A stretch of 44,761 nt of DNA from Gammaproteobacteria bacterium (GCA_002731575.1 PCCE01000015.1:1-44761); one strand, 5' to 3'. Numbered from the stretch's first letter, positions 17,302 through 26,529 are shown. Translations and numbers: made by a program. The notes: generated by a model not told the origin, from the letters alone.

Positions 17302-18173
17302 TGCTTGGTCTGGCCCAAATGGATACACAAGTTATGAGTGAACAAATACAGGTAAGTAGCCTCGGCGCGCTGGGTGCGAAAGTGCAGGGCGTTGATCTTG
17401 CTCAGGTAAATCCAGACCAGATGCAGGCGTTGCAGGAGGCCTTCGCTGCCCACGAGGTGCTGTTCTTTGAAAATCAGCAGCTGGCCCCTGAAGCCCATTT
17501 GGGCTTTGCCGCGCGCTGGGGTGAAATCAACGTAAATCGGTTTTTTGCCCATGTTGACGGCCACCCGTCCATTGCCCAAGTGGTCAAGGAGCCAGAACAG
17601 CAGGGAAATATTGGCGGTTACTGGCATACCGACCATTCTTATGACCAAGTGCCCGCTCTGGGATCGATGCTGTTGGCGCGCGAGGTGCCGTCGTTGGGTG
17701 GCGATACGTTGTTCGCCTCATGCACGAAAGCCTTTGCGTCGTTGTCGTCGGGAATGCAAGAAATGCTGCTAACCCTGCGCGCTGTGCATTCATCGCGACA
17801 TGTTTTTGGCGATCAAGCCCCCTACGCTGAGGCGATGCAGGGGCGCTTTGGTAATACCCAAGCAGCCACGCAAGATGCCGTGCATCCGGTGGTGATTCGG
17901 CATCCGCTGTCGGGTCTGCCGTCGCTGTACGTGAACCCCGGATTCACCCTGCGCTTTGAAGGCTGGACTGACAAAGAATCAGCACCGTTGCTGGAGTTTT
18001 TGTATCAGCATGTTGGTCGAGCCGAACATACCATTCGCTTCCAGTGGAGCGAGGGTGCCCTAGCGTTTTGGGATAACCGTGCAACCTGGCATTGGGCGGT
18101 AAACGACTACCAGGGCAGCCGACGGGAGATGCACCGAATCACCATAGAGGGCGAGGCGCTCGGTGCTGCCTAG
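17298..18173 (+). CDS. TauD/TfdA family Fe(II)/2-oxoglutarate dioxygenase
   Basis: A non-haem iron dioxygenase (291 aa) coupling 2-oxoglutarate decarboxylation to substrate hydroxylation, as in taurine or 2,4-D catabolism. The iron triad is visible: H110-x-D112 in YWHTDHSY and the distal His about 265 in WDNRATWHWAVNDY, followed by the 2-oxoglutarate-binding Arg region (SRREMHRITI). The N-terminal LGAKVQGVDL and EVLFFENQQL segments are family hallmarks. ATG 17298 overlaps the MFS stop (ATGA); ATG 17334 (MSEQIQVSSLG) gives the more usual N-terminus and may be the true start. It is likely to act on the substrate imported by the preceding MFS protein. The substrate is unknown. Confidence 0.92.
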   Translation: MMLGLAQMDTQVMSEQIQVSSLGALGAKVQGVDLAQVNPDQMQALQEAFAAHEVLFFENQQLAPEAHLGFAARWGEINVNRFFAHVDGHPSIAQVVKEPEQQGNIGGYWHTDHSYDQVPALGSMLLAREVPSLGGDTLFASCTKAFASLSSGMQEMLLTLRAVHSSRHVFGDQAPYAEAMQGRFGNTQAATQDAVHPVVIRHPLSGLPSLYVNPGFTLRFEGWTDKESAPLLEFLYQHVGRAEHTIRFQWSEGALAFWDNRATWHWAVNDYQGSRREMHRITIEGEALGAA

Positions 18174-18207
18174 TCGTTGCTGGCTGGCTGTTGCAGCCTG
18201 ACTGCGG

Positions 18208-19353
18208 TTAAGGCTGCGGCATTAGCGCGAAGCAGTCTCTTAGCTCGCTAACAAAAACCTCAGGCTGCTCGAAGGCCGCAAAGTGCCCGCCGGTGTCTTT
18301 GTCGCGCCAAAAGACGATATTTTGGTACACTGCACTGGCAAAGCGCTGACTGGTCCTGAAAATTTCTTTCGGAAAAATGCTGGCACCCATGGGCACGGTA
18401 ACCGGTATTGCGGCGCCGGATGCGGCACCAAAACTCTCCCAGTACAGTCGTGCTGACGAGGCTCCGGCGCCGTTCAGCCAGTACATCATGATGTCATCCA
18501 GTAGCTCGTCACGGCTAACCACGTTCTCTGGATGACCCTGACAGTCCATCCACTGATAAAATTTTTCGACAATCCACGCCGCTTGACCGCTTGGAGAATC
18601 GGCGAGTCCGTAGCCAAGGGTTTGCGGACGGGTCGCTTGCTGCTTGGAATACCCGGAGTCTGAGTCCTGATAGAACTTCAGTCCGGCGAGGGCAGATAAC
18701 TCTATGGCGGTTAAATCACTGGCGGATGGATCCGGTGGCACGGTGACCATGTTCAGGTGAATGCCAAGGCAGTGCTCGGGGTCGCGTCGGCCGACATGAG
18801 AAGTCACCACGGCGCCCCAATCGCCGCCTTGGGCAAAGTAGCGCTCATAACCCAGCCGGGCCATTAACTCGGCCCAAGCGTCGGCGGTTTTTTCCACGCT
18901 CCAGCCGGTCTCCGTAGGTTTGTCTGAGAAGCCATAGCCCGGCAGCGAGGGTATGACCAGGTGAAAAGCATCCTTGGTGTCACCGCCATGATCCTGTGGT
19001 TCGGTAAGTGGCCCGATGGTTTTTAGAAACTCCACCACGGAGCCGGGCCAGCCGTGGGTCAGCAGCAGTGGCCTTGCCTGTGCGTTGCTGGACTTGATGT
19101 GCATGAAATGAATGCCAAGTCCCAACAGTTCGGTTTTGCAGTTGTCGTAGGCGTTGAGGCGTGTCGCAAGACGCTGGTGATCGTATTCCTCACCCCAGTA
19201 CTGGACCAGTTCTTGTACATAGGCCAGCGGCACGCCTTGGGACCAATCGCTGGTGGTTTCCGCGTCAGGCCAGCGGGTGTTGCGGATGCGGGCTTGCAGA
19301 TCAGCCACCGCGTCGGCGCTGATATTAATGGCAAAGGGTGTAATGGCTGTCAT
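18208..19353 (-). CDS. Epoxide hydrolase (EHN-type, alpha/beta hydrolase)
   Basis: A 381-residue microsomal-type epoxide hydrolase that would convert epoxides to vicinal diols. The first 110 residues match the EHN lid domain (RIRNTRWPDAETTSDWSQGVPLAYVQELVQYWGEEYD). The hydrolase fold shows the oxyanion-hole motif HGWPGS (100-105), the nucleophile elbow GGDWG with Asp178, and the catalytic His in GGHFAAFEQPE near the C-terminus. A GAGG-type ribosome binding site (AGGAGGTC) precedes the ATG. It lies 34 nt downstream of the SDR gene on the same strand, forming an SDR-epoxide hydrolase operon: the SDR could oxidise the diol product, which is inference. Confidence 0.94.
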   Translation of the reverse strand: MTAITPFAINISADAVADLQARIRNTRWPDAETTSDWSQGVPLAYVQELVQYWGEEYDHQRLATRLNAYDNCKTELLGLGIHFMHIKSSNAQARPLLLTHGWPGSVVEFLKTIGPLTEPQDHGGDTKDAFHLVIPSLPGYGFSDKPTETGWSVEKTADAWAELMARLGYERYFAQGGDWGAVVTSHVGRRDPEHCLGIHLNMVTVPPDPSASDLTAIELSALAGLKFYQDSDSGYSKQQATRPQTLGYGLADSPSGQAAWIVEKFYQWMDCQGHPENVVSRDELLDDIMMYWLNGAGASSARLYWESFGAASGAAIPVTVPMGASIFPKEIFRTSQRFASAVYQNIVFWRDKDTGGHFAAFEQPEVFVSELRDCFALMPQP

Positions 19354-19387
19354 AAGACCTCCTGAGAAAATTTAACGGATAGAACGC

Positions 19388-20161
19388 TTATAAAGATGAG
19401 CAAATATGGCCGCCATCGACCACGAGTACAGAGCCGGTCATATAGCGCGAAGCGTCGCTGGCCAGCAGTAGCAGCGGGCCATCTAAATCTGGAAATTCGC
19501 CCACCCGGCGCATGGGAATGCCTTTCACAAAGTCCTCGCTCATGGGTGATTCGAGCAAAATTCGGCTTACGTCCGTGAGGAAGTAACCGGGAGCCAGCGC
19601 ATTGACGCGAATGTTGTACTTGGCGGCTTCCAGCGACATAACCTCGGTCATACGTGTCATGCCACCCTTGGATACGGCATAGGGGAACTGACCCTTAATG
19701 CTTCGAGAATCCGTGATGCTCGAAATCATGATGATGTTGCCGCCGTCCTGCTTGTGTGCAACCACACGATCGGTATAGAGCTTGGACACCAACCAAGCAG
19801 ATTTGAGGTTGGTGTCGAGAACAAAGTCCCAGTCTTCTTCGTCAATGGTGTGATAGGTCTTTGCACCGGCTTCCACACCGGCATTATTGATAACGCAGTC
19901 GAGCCTGCCGTAGGTTTCGTAGGCCACATCTAAGAACGCGCCAATACTGTCTTTTTCCCGGACATCTAAGGCGGCTGCTGCGGCCTCACCGCCGCCTGCG
20001 ATTATTTCTTCGACTCTCGCCGCGAGTTTGTCAGTACGTCTAGCGCCAAGAATGACCTTGGCTCCGGCTTCGGCGAGCACGCCAGCAAAGTGATGGCCAA
20101 AGCCCGATGAAGCGCCGGTAATGGCGACTACTTGTCCGCTCAGATCAAACGGCTGTTGCAT
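19388..20161 (-). CDS. Short-chain dehydrogenase/reductase
   Basis: A classical SDR (257 aa) with the cofactor motif TGASSGFG (15-22), NNAG (92-95), catalytic Ser (147/148) and YAVSK (Tyr161, Lys165), and the C-terminal ASRYMTGSVLVVDGGHICSSL. The acidic or basic residue after beta-2 (LGARRTDKL) favours NADP(H), which is an inference. ATG 20161 is chosen for the GGGGAAAGGAT ribosome binding site; upstream in-frame sequence is not SDR-like. It forms an operon with the epoxide hydrolase downstream and is divergent from the CitE-like gene, with 96 bp between them for promoters. The substrate is unknown. Confidence 0.93.
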   Translation of the reverse strand: MQQPFDLSGQVVAITGASSGFGHHFAGVLAEAGAKVILGARRTDKLAARVEEIIAGGGEAAAAALDVREKDSIGAFLDVAYETYGRLDCVINNAGVEAGAKTYHTIDEEDWDFVLDTNLKSAWLVSKLYTDRVVAHKQDGGNIIMISSITDSRSIKGQFPYAVSKGGMTRMTEVMSLEAAKYNIRVNALAPGYFLTDVSRILLESPMSEDFVKGIPMRRVGEFPDLDGPLLLLASDASRYMTGSVLVVDGGHICSSL

Positions 20162-20257
20162 ATCCTTTCCCCAAAAAATGCCAGGACCAGATGCTAATGC
20201 AAAATCAGCCGAGGCGTGGCACTTTAAACGTCGCCAAGCAGCCAAGGATACGCTTCC

Positions 20258-21145
20258 ATGTCGTCTTCTCCTTCGTCGTCCGAACCCATCACTCCACGCC
20301 GATCGCTACTGTATATGCCGGGCGCGAACTCGCGAGCACTGAAAAAAGCGCAAACCCTAGACTGCGATACGATTATTTTTGATCTGGAAGACGCGGTGGC
20401 GCCCGCAGCAAAGGCCGAAGCGAGGTCCCAAGTGCTCGACGCACTGGCGCTGCACGACTATGGCCACCGCGAGCTAGTTGTGCGTTGTAATGGTCTGGAT
20501 ACGCCTTGGGGTCTGGATGATTTACAGGCCTTTGCCAATGCGCCAATAGCCGCCTTGCTGTTTCCAAAAATAGAAACGACGGCGCAGATCGATGCCATTG
20601 CCGCGGCGTTGGTGGCGCTGGATTCCGCGCTAGCGCTATGGATTATGATTGAAACCCCAACGGCGGTTCTTGATCTGCGTGACTTAGCGGAGGATGAACG
20701 CGTGGCCTGTTTGGTCATGGGCACCAGTGATCTTGTGAAAGAGCTTCGCGCCAGCCATACACCCAAGCGCGAGAATCTTGGCTATGCGCTGCAACGCTGT
20801 GTGATGGTAGCGCGGCATGCGGGCAAGGAAATTTTTGACGGCGTGCATTTGGATTTCCGCAACTTGGAAAGTTTCCGCGAGGTATGTGAGGCAGCCCGAG
20901 CCATGGGCTTTGACGGCAAAACGCTGATTCACCCGCAACAAATTGTCATTGCCAATGAAGTCTTTGGCTATGGGAGCGACGCGGTGGTCCATGCGCAGGA
21001 GGTGCTGGCGGCTTGGGAAAGTGCTTTGGCCGCGGGCAAGGGGGTTGCCGAGCTTAACGGCCAGCTAATCGAAAATTTACACGCAGAGGAAGCCCGCCGC
21101 GTAGTAGCCTTTGCTGCGGCGCTTAGGCAGCGCTCTGGCACCTAG
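20258..21145 (+). CDS. HpcH/HpaI aldolase / CitE-like CoA-ester lyase
   Basis: A 295-residue TIM-barrel lyase of the CitE/malyl-CoA lyase group. Family motifs are RRSLLYMPGANSRALKKA (N-terminal Arg that binds the acyl group), DTIIFDLEDAVAPAAKAEAR (Mg-binding Glu/Asp), LLFPKIET, IMIETPTAVLDLRDLA and FDGKTLIHPQQI. Stand-alone members without citrate lyase partners cleave citramalyl-CoA, malyl-CoA or similar 3-hydroxyacyl-CoA esters to acetyl-CoA, pyruvate or glyoxylate. It may thus deliver products that malate synthase G (29023) can consume, which is inference. It is likely co-transcribed with the alpha/beta hydrolase 32 nt downstream. Confidence 0.9.
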   Translation: MSSSPSSSEPITPRRSLLYMPGANSRALKKAQTLDCDTIIFDLEDAVAPAAKAEARSQVLDALALHDYGHRELVVRCNGLDTPWGLDDLQAFANAPIAALLFPKIETTAQIDAIAAALVALDSALALWIMIETPTAVLDLRDLAEDERVACLVMGTSDLVKELRASHTPKRENLGYALQRCVMVARHAGKEIFDGVHLDFRNLESFREVCEAARAMGFDGKTLIHPQQIVIANEVFGYGSDAVVHAQEVLAAWESALAAGKGVAELNGQLIENLHAEEARRVVAFAAALRQRSGT

Positions 21146-21177
21146 AAGAGGGTGAAGAGGGTAATAAGGGGGTGGAA

Positions 21178-21990
21178 ATGCTAGATCAGGAATTCAACGG
21201 CTTTGTTAACGCTAACCGTTTGCAGCTTTACTTGGAACGTGGCGGTAGCGGCGAAACGGTCCTGTACATCAGTGGCACTGGCGGTGATTTGCGCAATAAG
21301 CCAAATCAGTTCGATTCGCCGTTGGCACGGTATTTCAATTTGGTTTGTTACGACCAGCGGGGTCTTGGGCAAAGTGATAAACCGGATGGCGAGTACACGA
21401 TGGCGGATTACGCTGACGATGCAGCAGCCGTGCTGGATCTGATTGGTGAGGAATCGATTCGCGTTGTAGGCGTGTCCTTTGGCGGCATGGTGGCCCAAGA
21501 ATTGGCGCTGCGTTATCCCCGGCGTATTCGCTCACTGCTGTTGTTATGTACGTCATCGGGTGGAGGAGGGCAGCCGTCTTATCCGCTGCACGAGCTAGAG
21601 GCCCTAACGCCAACCGAGCGTGTGCATCGGCATCTGCAAATATCTGATACGCGGCGCGACGATGCTTGGGTGCAGGCACAGCCAGAGCAGTGGCAGCAAC
21701 TGATGGATATTTCTTTGCGCGCCCGCCGACCCGACCGCGATGAGGTTGGAGCCATGAAGCAGTTAAATGCACGCAAGCTGCACAACACTTTCGATCGCCT
21801 GGCCAGTCTGGATATGCCCGTGCTGCTGATGGGCGGACTGCACGACGGTATTGCGCCACCACAGAACATGCGCGCCCTGCACGCGGCCTTGCCCAACGCA
21901 GAACTGCGTTTTTACGAGGGCGGGCACTTGTTTTTTATACAAGACCGACAGGCTTATCCCGATATGCTGGAGTGGTTAGCTAGCAGCTAA
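21178..21990 (+). CDS. Alpha/beta hydrolase
   Basis: A 270-residue alpha/beta hydrolase with nucleophile elbow GVSFGG (Ser100), a catalytic acid region GLHDGIAPP and His in GGHLFF, plus the YDQRGLGQSDKPDGEYTMADYADD stretch typical of enol-lactone, C-C bond or ester hydrolases of the 3-oxoadipate enol-lactonase (PcaD) style. ATG 21178 is chosen because AGGGGGTGG precedes it; GTG 21172 is an alternative. It follows the CitE-like gene and converges on the RND pump operon, with a GC-rich inverted repeat (about 22010-22025) between them as a possible terminator. The exact substrate cannot be told. Confidence 0.9.
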   Translation: MLDQEFNGFVNANRLQLYLERGGSGETVLYISGTGGDLRNKPNQFDSPLARYFNLVCYDQRGLGQSDKPDGEYTMADYADDAAAVLDLIGEESIRVVGVSFGGMVAQELALRYPRRIRSLLLLCTSSGGGGQPSYPLHELEALTPTERVHRHLQISDTRRDDAWVQAQPEQWQQLMDISLRARRPDRDEVGAMKQLNARKLHNTFDRLASLDMPVLLMGGLHDGIAPPQNMRALHAALPNAELRFYEGGHLFFIQDRQAYPDMLEWLASS

Positions 21991-22025
21991 CAACCGAGCA
22001 TAAAGGAAACGGCAGGCTGCGCCTG

Positions 22026-25000
22026 CTAACCGGCCGAGTTGGCTGCCAACTGCTGCTCCGCACTGCTGCGCGCGCCGCGTAGGCGTTGGTAGATGGCCTT
22101 AATTTGATGCGGAATGGCCAGCATGGCCGGAGTAGTTACCAAGGTCAGTAGGGTGGCAAAGGTCAGTCCCGAGACAATGGCCTGAGATAACGGCACCCAA
22201 AAGCTCGACAGCATGCTGCCGTATTCTATGTTGCGGTTGACCAGGTCGATGCTTAGGTTACTGGCCAAGGGCAGCAAACCAAACACAGTAGTAATGGTTG
22301 TCAACATCACTGGCCGCAGACGCTGAGCGCCAGTGCGCACGATTAAATCCACATAATGCATGTCCGGATTTTTATCGCGAATCTCGTTATAGGTATCGAT
22401 CAAAACGATATTGTTGTTCACCACAATGCCCGCCAGCGCGACCACGCCAACGCCGGTGAGAATGGCGCTGAACGGGTTGCCAGTGATAAGCAAACCGATG
22501 AGCACGCCAGCCGTAGATAGCACTACGGCGAATAAGATCAGCGAACTCTGATAGAAACTATTGAACTGGGTGACCAGGAGTACAAACATCAGCAGCAGCG
22601 ACATGCCGAAAGCTACGCCAACAAAAGCCAGGGTTTCAGCCTGTTCCTCGTTGGCGCCACGAAACTGGATGCGCAAATCTGAGGGCCAGTCCTGCTCATT
22701 GATCCAGCTTTGAATTTCTTTAACCTTGTCGTCTGCCAGTACGCCCGGAGCGACGTTGGTGAGAATCATCATAATCGGCACGCCGTTAACCCGCTGCAGG
22801 GTGTCGACATTGGCCGATGGTGTAATGGTCACAAAGTTTGATAGCGGCACAAGTCCATCGTTAGTCACCATTTGTAGATCGTCTAGGGCCATCACGCCGC
22901 GCTGCTCGGTGGGATAGCGTACGCGGATGTCCACCGCGTCTTCAGAGCGATCGGGTCGGTATTCGCCAACCTTGATGCCATTGGTCACCAGTTGTACCGC
23001 GACCCCTACTTGGGTGACATCGGCGCCGTAGATGGCGGCCTGTGCCCGGTCAACTTCGATTTTGAATTCCACCCCCGGGAGTGCGCGGGTGTCGTCCACA
23101 TCGCGTATATCGGCTACTTCGGTCTGCAAGTAATCGATTATTTTTGCAACAGCGGGTTGCAGCGATGCACGGTTATACGATGCCAGTTCAATTTGAATGT
23201 CTTTGCCAACCGGTGGTCCCATATCCATGGGCTGCAGTTCGACTTGCACGCCAACCATACCCTCGGTTTGCGCGCGGACCTGCTCTAGCACAGTCTCGGA
23301 GTCGAAGCGCCGATCCGCTCGGTCGTAAAGTTCTAAAAATACCGAGCCGACCCGGTCAGTGCCGCCATTTCTGCTGGGGCGTCCCGACAGTTGGGTGAAG
23401 GCGTTGACATGGGCAATACCCTCCACCTTTAAGATTTGTTCTTCTACTTCCACTAATAGGTCTTTGGTTTCGTCCACACTCAGGTTGCCCCGTGCACGCA
23501 GGTTCACCATGGCGAACTTGTTTTCGGCGTCGGAGAAATAAATGAGACCGCCGCCATACTGGCCGTAGGCCCAAAAAGTGGTGAACAGCACCGCTACGGT
23601 TGCAATCAGCGTGACTAAGCCATAGCGGGTGGCATGACCCAAAATGCGCGCATAAAAGCCAGTGATTGACGGCAGGGTGCGAGGGTCGCCGTTCTCCAGT
23701 ACCTCTAACTTATGTCGGGCGCGCTTAGTAACGCTGCCTGCCTTGCCAAAAATCGAACCAATTACCGGACCGAATATCAGTGCATACAGCAGGCTGCCAG
23801 ACAGCACCGTGAACACGGTCACAGGCAAAAAGCGCATGAATTTGCCTGATACACCTGGCCAAAACATCAGCGGTAAAAAAGCAGCAAGCGTCGTCGCAAT
23901 AGAGGCAGTAACTGGCCAAAACATGCGCTGGGACGCCATGATGTAAGCACGCTGGCTGTTATAGCCCTCGGTCATTTTGCGGTCGGCGTATTCGGTGACC
24001 ACAATGGCCCCGTCGATCAGCATGCCTAACCCCAGCAACATGCCGAACATCACCATGAAGTTAAACGAATACCCAAGCAGGTAAATAAAGATCAGCGAGA
24101 ACAAGAAAGAGGAGGGGATGCCCAAGCCGACGATAATACCGCTGCGCAGGCCCATGGCCGCCACCACAACCACCATAACCAGCCCCAGCGCGGTAACGAT
24201 GTTGCCTTCCAGTTCGACGACTTGGCTTTCTGCATAGGGTGCTTGGTCTTGGGAATAGACCATTTTGACCTTGCCCGGTAGGCGCGGACGAAATTCCTCG
24301 GCCACTACCTTGGCGTTGGCGATGGCATCGAGAATGTTGTAATTCGCACGTTTGACGATTTGCAGGCTGATGGTGTTCTTGCCATCAATGCGGGCATAGC
24401 TGGTGCGGTCCTTGAACGTGCGCCGGACCTGGGCAACGTCGCCAATGGTTACCACGGTGTCGCCCGAGGTTTTGATCGGAATATCCAGCACGTCACGCGG
24501 GTCCTCGATAATGCTCGGTACTTTGACTGAAAATCGGCCCTCGCCGTTGTCGAGGCTGCCAGCCGGTATCAGGCGGTTGTTGTTGACGATGCTGGTGATG
24601 ATCTGGTTTGCCGACAGACGGTAGGTTTCCAGTACCGTGGGGTCGATGATGGCTTCCATCAGTTCTTCGCGCTGGCCAATCATGTCAGCAGACAATATGC
24701 CTTCTTGGGCCTCAATTTCGTCGCGCATATCTAAGGCAATGTTGTAGAGCATGCGCTCGGGGACATCGCCGATCAGGTTGATCTGCAAGATCGGAAAGTC
24801 CGAAGTGGACTGTTCCTGCACAATGGGTTCTTCCGCGTCGGTAGGGAACTCTACCTTGGCGCGGTCGACTGCCTCTCGCGTATCAAGTAGGGCCTGATCG
24901 AGGTCGAAATTCGCATCGAATTCCACCATTACCGTACCAGCATTCTCGGCGGCGAAACTGTTGATCTCTTCGACGCCTTCCACCTGACGCAGCTCAATTT

Positions 25001-25202
25001 CCAGCGGCATCACCAGCAGGCGCTCCGCGTCTTCGGGTGAAATGCCCTCATGAACTACCGTAATCACGAAGAAAGGCACATCGATTTCTGGGTCGCCTTC
25101 AACGGGGATAGCGCTGCGCGCGATAACGCCTGCCAGCAGCACCATAAACAGCAGCAACAAAGTGGTGCGCGAGCGCGAAATAATGGCGGCGAGAGCGTTC
25201 AT
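22026..25202 (-). CDS. RND efflux pump inner-membrane subunit (HAE1-like)
   Basis: A 1058-residue RND transporter: N-terminal TM1, a large periplasmic loop (PVEGDPEIDVPFFVITVVHEGISPEDAERLLVMPLE), TM2-TM6 with LLGLGMLIDGAIVVTEYADRKMTEG, a second periplasmic loop and a second six-helix block with GVVALAGIVVNNNIVLIDTYNEIRDK. In AcrB the TM4 motif has D-D and TM10 a Lys; here these are D-G and N-N-N, as seen in RND branches other than AcrB, so the proton pathway must differ. It is encoded directly downstream of its periplasmic adaptor. No TolC-like outer-membrane gene is in the window, so the channel must come from elsewhere. Substrates are likely hydrophobic compounds, not further definable. Confidence 0.95.
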   Translation of the reverse strand: MNALAAIISRSRTTLLLLFMVLLAGVIARSAIPVEGDPEIDVPFFVITVVHEGISPEDAERLLVMPLEIELRQVEGVEEINSFAAENAGTVMVEFDANFDLDQALLDTREAVDRAKVEFPTDAEEPIVQEQSTSDFPILQINLIGDVPERMLYNIALDMRDEIEAQEGILSADMIGQREELMEAIIDPTVLETYRLSANQIITSIVNNNRLIPAGSLDNGEGRFSVKVPSIIEDPRDVLDIPIKTSGDTVVTIGDVAQVRRTFKDRTSYARIDGKNTISLQIVKRANYNILDAIANAKVVAEEFRPRLPGKVKMVYSQDQAPYAESQVVELEGNIVTALGLVMVVVVAAMGLRSGIIVGLGIPSSFLFSLIFIYLLGYSFNFMVMFGMLLGLGMLIDGAIVVTEYADRKMTEGYNSQRAYIMASQRMFWPVTASIATTLAAFLPLMFWPGVSGKFMRFLPVTVFTVLSGSLLYALIFGPVIGSIFGKAGSVTKRARHKLEVLENGDPRTLPSITGFYARILGHATRYGLVTLIATVAVLFTTFWAYGQYGGGLIYFSDAENKFAMVNLRARGNLSVDETKDLLVEVEEQILKVEGIAHVNAFTQLSGRPSRNGGTDRVGSVFLELYDRADRRFDSETVLEQVRAQTEGMVGVQVELQPMDMGPPVGKDIQIELASYNRASLQPAVAKIIDYLQTEVADIRDVDDTRALPGVEFKIEVDRAQAAIYGADVTQVGVAVQLVTNGIKVGEYRPDRSEDAVDIRVRYPTEQRGVMALDDLQMVTNDGLVPLSNFVTITPSANVDTLQRVNGVPIMMILTNVAPGVLADDKVKEIQSWINEQDWPSDLRIQFRGANEEQAETLAFVGVAFGMSLLLMFVLLVTQFNSFYQSSLILFAVVLSTAGVLIGLLITGNPFSAILTGVGVVALAGIVVNNNIVLIDTYNEIRDKNPDMHYVDLIVRTGAQRLRPVMLTTITTVFGLLPLASNLSIDLVNRNIEYGSMLSSFWVPLSQAIVSGLTFATLLTLVTTPAMLAIPHQIKAIYQRLRGARSSAEQQLAANSAG

Positions 25203-25266
25203 GCAATCAAAGTCCTGTTGCTGGGTTGTGCGCAGTTCTCAAAGAGACTGCACAAGCTAGTGTATG

Positions 25267-25302
25267 AGTTCGGGTCTGAGTTTGATTCTGAGCCTGATTC
25301 TG
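25267..25302 (+). repeat. Three imperfect 12-bp tandem repeats between pump genes
   Basis: AGTTCGGGTCTG, AGTTTGATTCTG and AGCCTGATTCTG lie in direct succession in the 105-bp gap separating the adaptor and RND genes. The repeat length is a multiple of three, and the region carries no clear promoter or terminator. Confidence 0.75.
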
Positions 25303-25307
25303 GGCGG

Positions 25308-26441
25308 CTAAGTGCCAGCTTGCGCAGAGCCTGCAGAGGATGATGTGGCCAGAGTGGTATCGACATAAACCGGGTCGACACGTTCGTCGCTAACCACGAG
25401 CTCTTGGCCTACGGTTATAATGTTCGAGTTGTTCGGTAGTCCTGTTACCCAAATGCCGTCAGAGTCTTCGGCCACTACGGATACCGTATAAAACTCCACC
25501 CGGTCGTCGGCATTGACCACGCGGATGCCGTAGCCGCCGTTATTGTCCAAACTGAACAGCGCTGGCGAGACCTTGTGCGCATAGGCTTCACCGACGGGTA
25601 TGCTAATATCTGTGGTCATACCCGAGCGCAATGCGCCTGCAGCGTTGTCGAGTTCAATTTCAATGGCAAACGTACGGGTCTTCGGATCATCCTGCTGACC
25701 AACAAAGGTCACTGGACCTTGGGCTTGGGTGCTATCAGCGAACAGGCCGATGGCCTGTATGCCGGGTTTGATTTTGTCAACAACGCGCTCGCCGACGCGG
25801 CCCACCAGCAGCATGGGGTTCATATCTACTAAGGTTGCGCACACCGCACCGGGCTGAACGAAGTCGCCCACCTCAAGCTGGACGTCTTCGATGAAACCAG
25901 CAAAGGGTGCACGCACTTGGGTCTTTTGCAGCGCCAAATCACGGCGCGTCAGTTCAGCCTGTGCGCTGGCAAGTTTGGCCTTGGCGGCAGCGATAGCGCT
26001 ATCCGAGTTAAAACCCTTGGCGCGTAAGCGCTGTGCGCCTTCAAAGTCAATTCTCGCCTGATTCACACGCTGCTGAGATTCCACCAAGGATGCACGGCGG
26101 TCCTCAATGGAAAGACTGCAAAGCAGTTGGTTAGCAGCCACAGCCTGACCGCGCTCTACATCTCGGCGCACGACCCGCCCAGGGACCTCAGTACGCACGG
26201 CCACGGTTCGTTTGTTTTGAGTCTTGCCGCGAATGCTGGCAAAGCGAGTTTTGAGTTGGGCTTGGGATCTGACCACGCGCACTTGGGTTGGCACCTGATC
26301 GCTCTGCAGCGTTATTGCTTCGGCGTTGCGCTCGGCAATGGATGCGTCGTAAACCACGGGCGCTTGATCGATCTGCCCAGAGGCGAGCCAGAACACCAGT
26401 AGGACAGCGATGCCGGTAGCCCATAAGTAGGTGGCTTTCAT
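25308..26441 (-). CDS. RND efflux periplasmic adaptor (membrane fusion protein)
   Basis: A 377-residue adaptor with an N-terminal membrane anchor or signal (YLWATGIAVLLVFWLASG), a split lipoyl half-motif (TEVPGRVVRRDVERGQAVAANQLLCSLS and VRAPFAGFIEDVQLEVGDFVQPGAVCATLVD), an intervening alpha-helical hairpin (about 120-180, Ala/Gln/Lys-rich coiled coil) and beta-barrel and membrane-proximal domains. It links the RND pump to an outer-membrane channel. It is the first gene of the two-gene pump operon, with a promoter recognisable about 60-90 nt upstream. The C-terminal tail (TLATSSSAGSAQAGT) is low-complexity. Confidence 0.94.
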   Translation of the reverse strand: MKATYLWATGIAVLLVFWLASGQIDQAPVVYDASIAERNAEAITLQSDQVPTQVRVVRSQAQLKTRFASIRGKTQNKRTVAVRTEVPGRVVRRDVERGQAVAANQLLCSLSIEDRRASLVESQQRVNQARIDFEGAQRLRAKGFNSDSAIAAAKAKLASAQAELTRRDLALQKTQVRAPFAGFIEDVQLEVGDFVQPGAVCATLVDMNPMLLVGRVGERVVDKIKPGIQAIGLFADSTQAQGPVTFVGQQDDPKTRTFAIEIELDNAAGALRSGMTTDISIPVGEAYAHKVSPALFSLDNNGGYGIRVVNADDRVEFYTVSVVAEDSDGIWVTGLPNNSNIITVGQELVVSDERVDPVYVDTTLATSSSAGSAQAGT

Positions 26442-26494
26442 GGTATGTGTTTTTCCTCTGCTGGGCGCGTGCGACAGTCACTTGCCGTAAAAAG

Positions 26495-26529
26495 GTTACG
26501 TAAAGTAACGTCGAAAAAATATATGTCAA
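26495..26529 (-). promoter_or_regulatory. Promoter of the RND pump operon with an overlapping inverted repeat
   Basis: On the reverse strand a perfect TTGACA (26529-26524) is followed after 16 bp by TACTTT (26507-26502). The inverted repeat GTTAC-5-GTAAC (26495-26509), containing the palindrome TTACGTAA, covers the -10 region, a position suited to repressor binding. TetR-family control is common for such pumps, but no regulator gene is adjacent. Confidence 0.55.
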
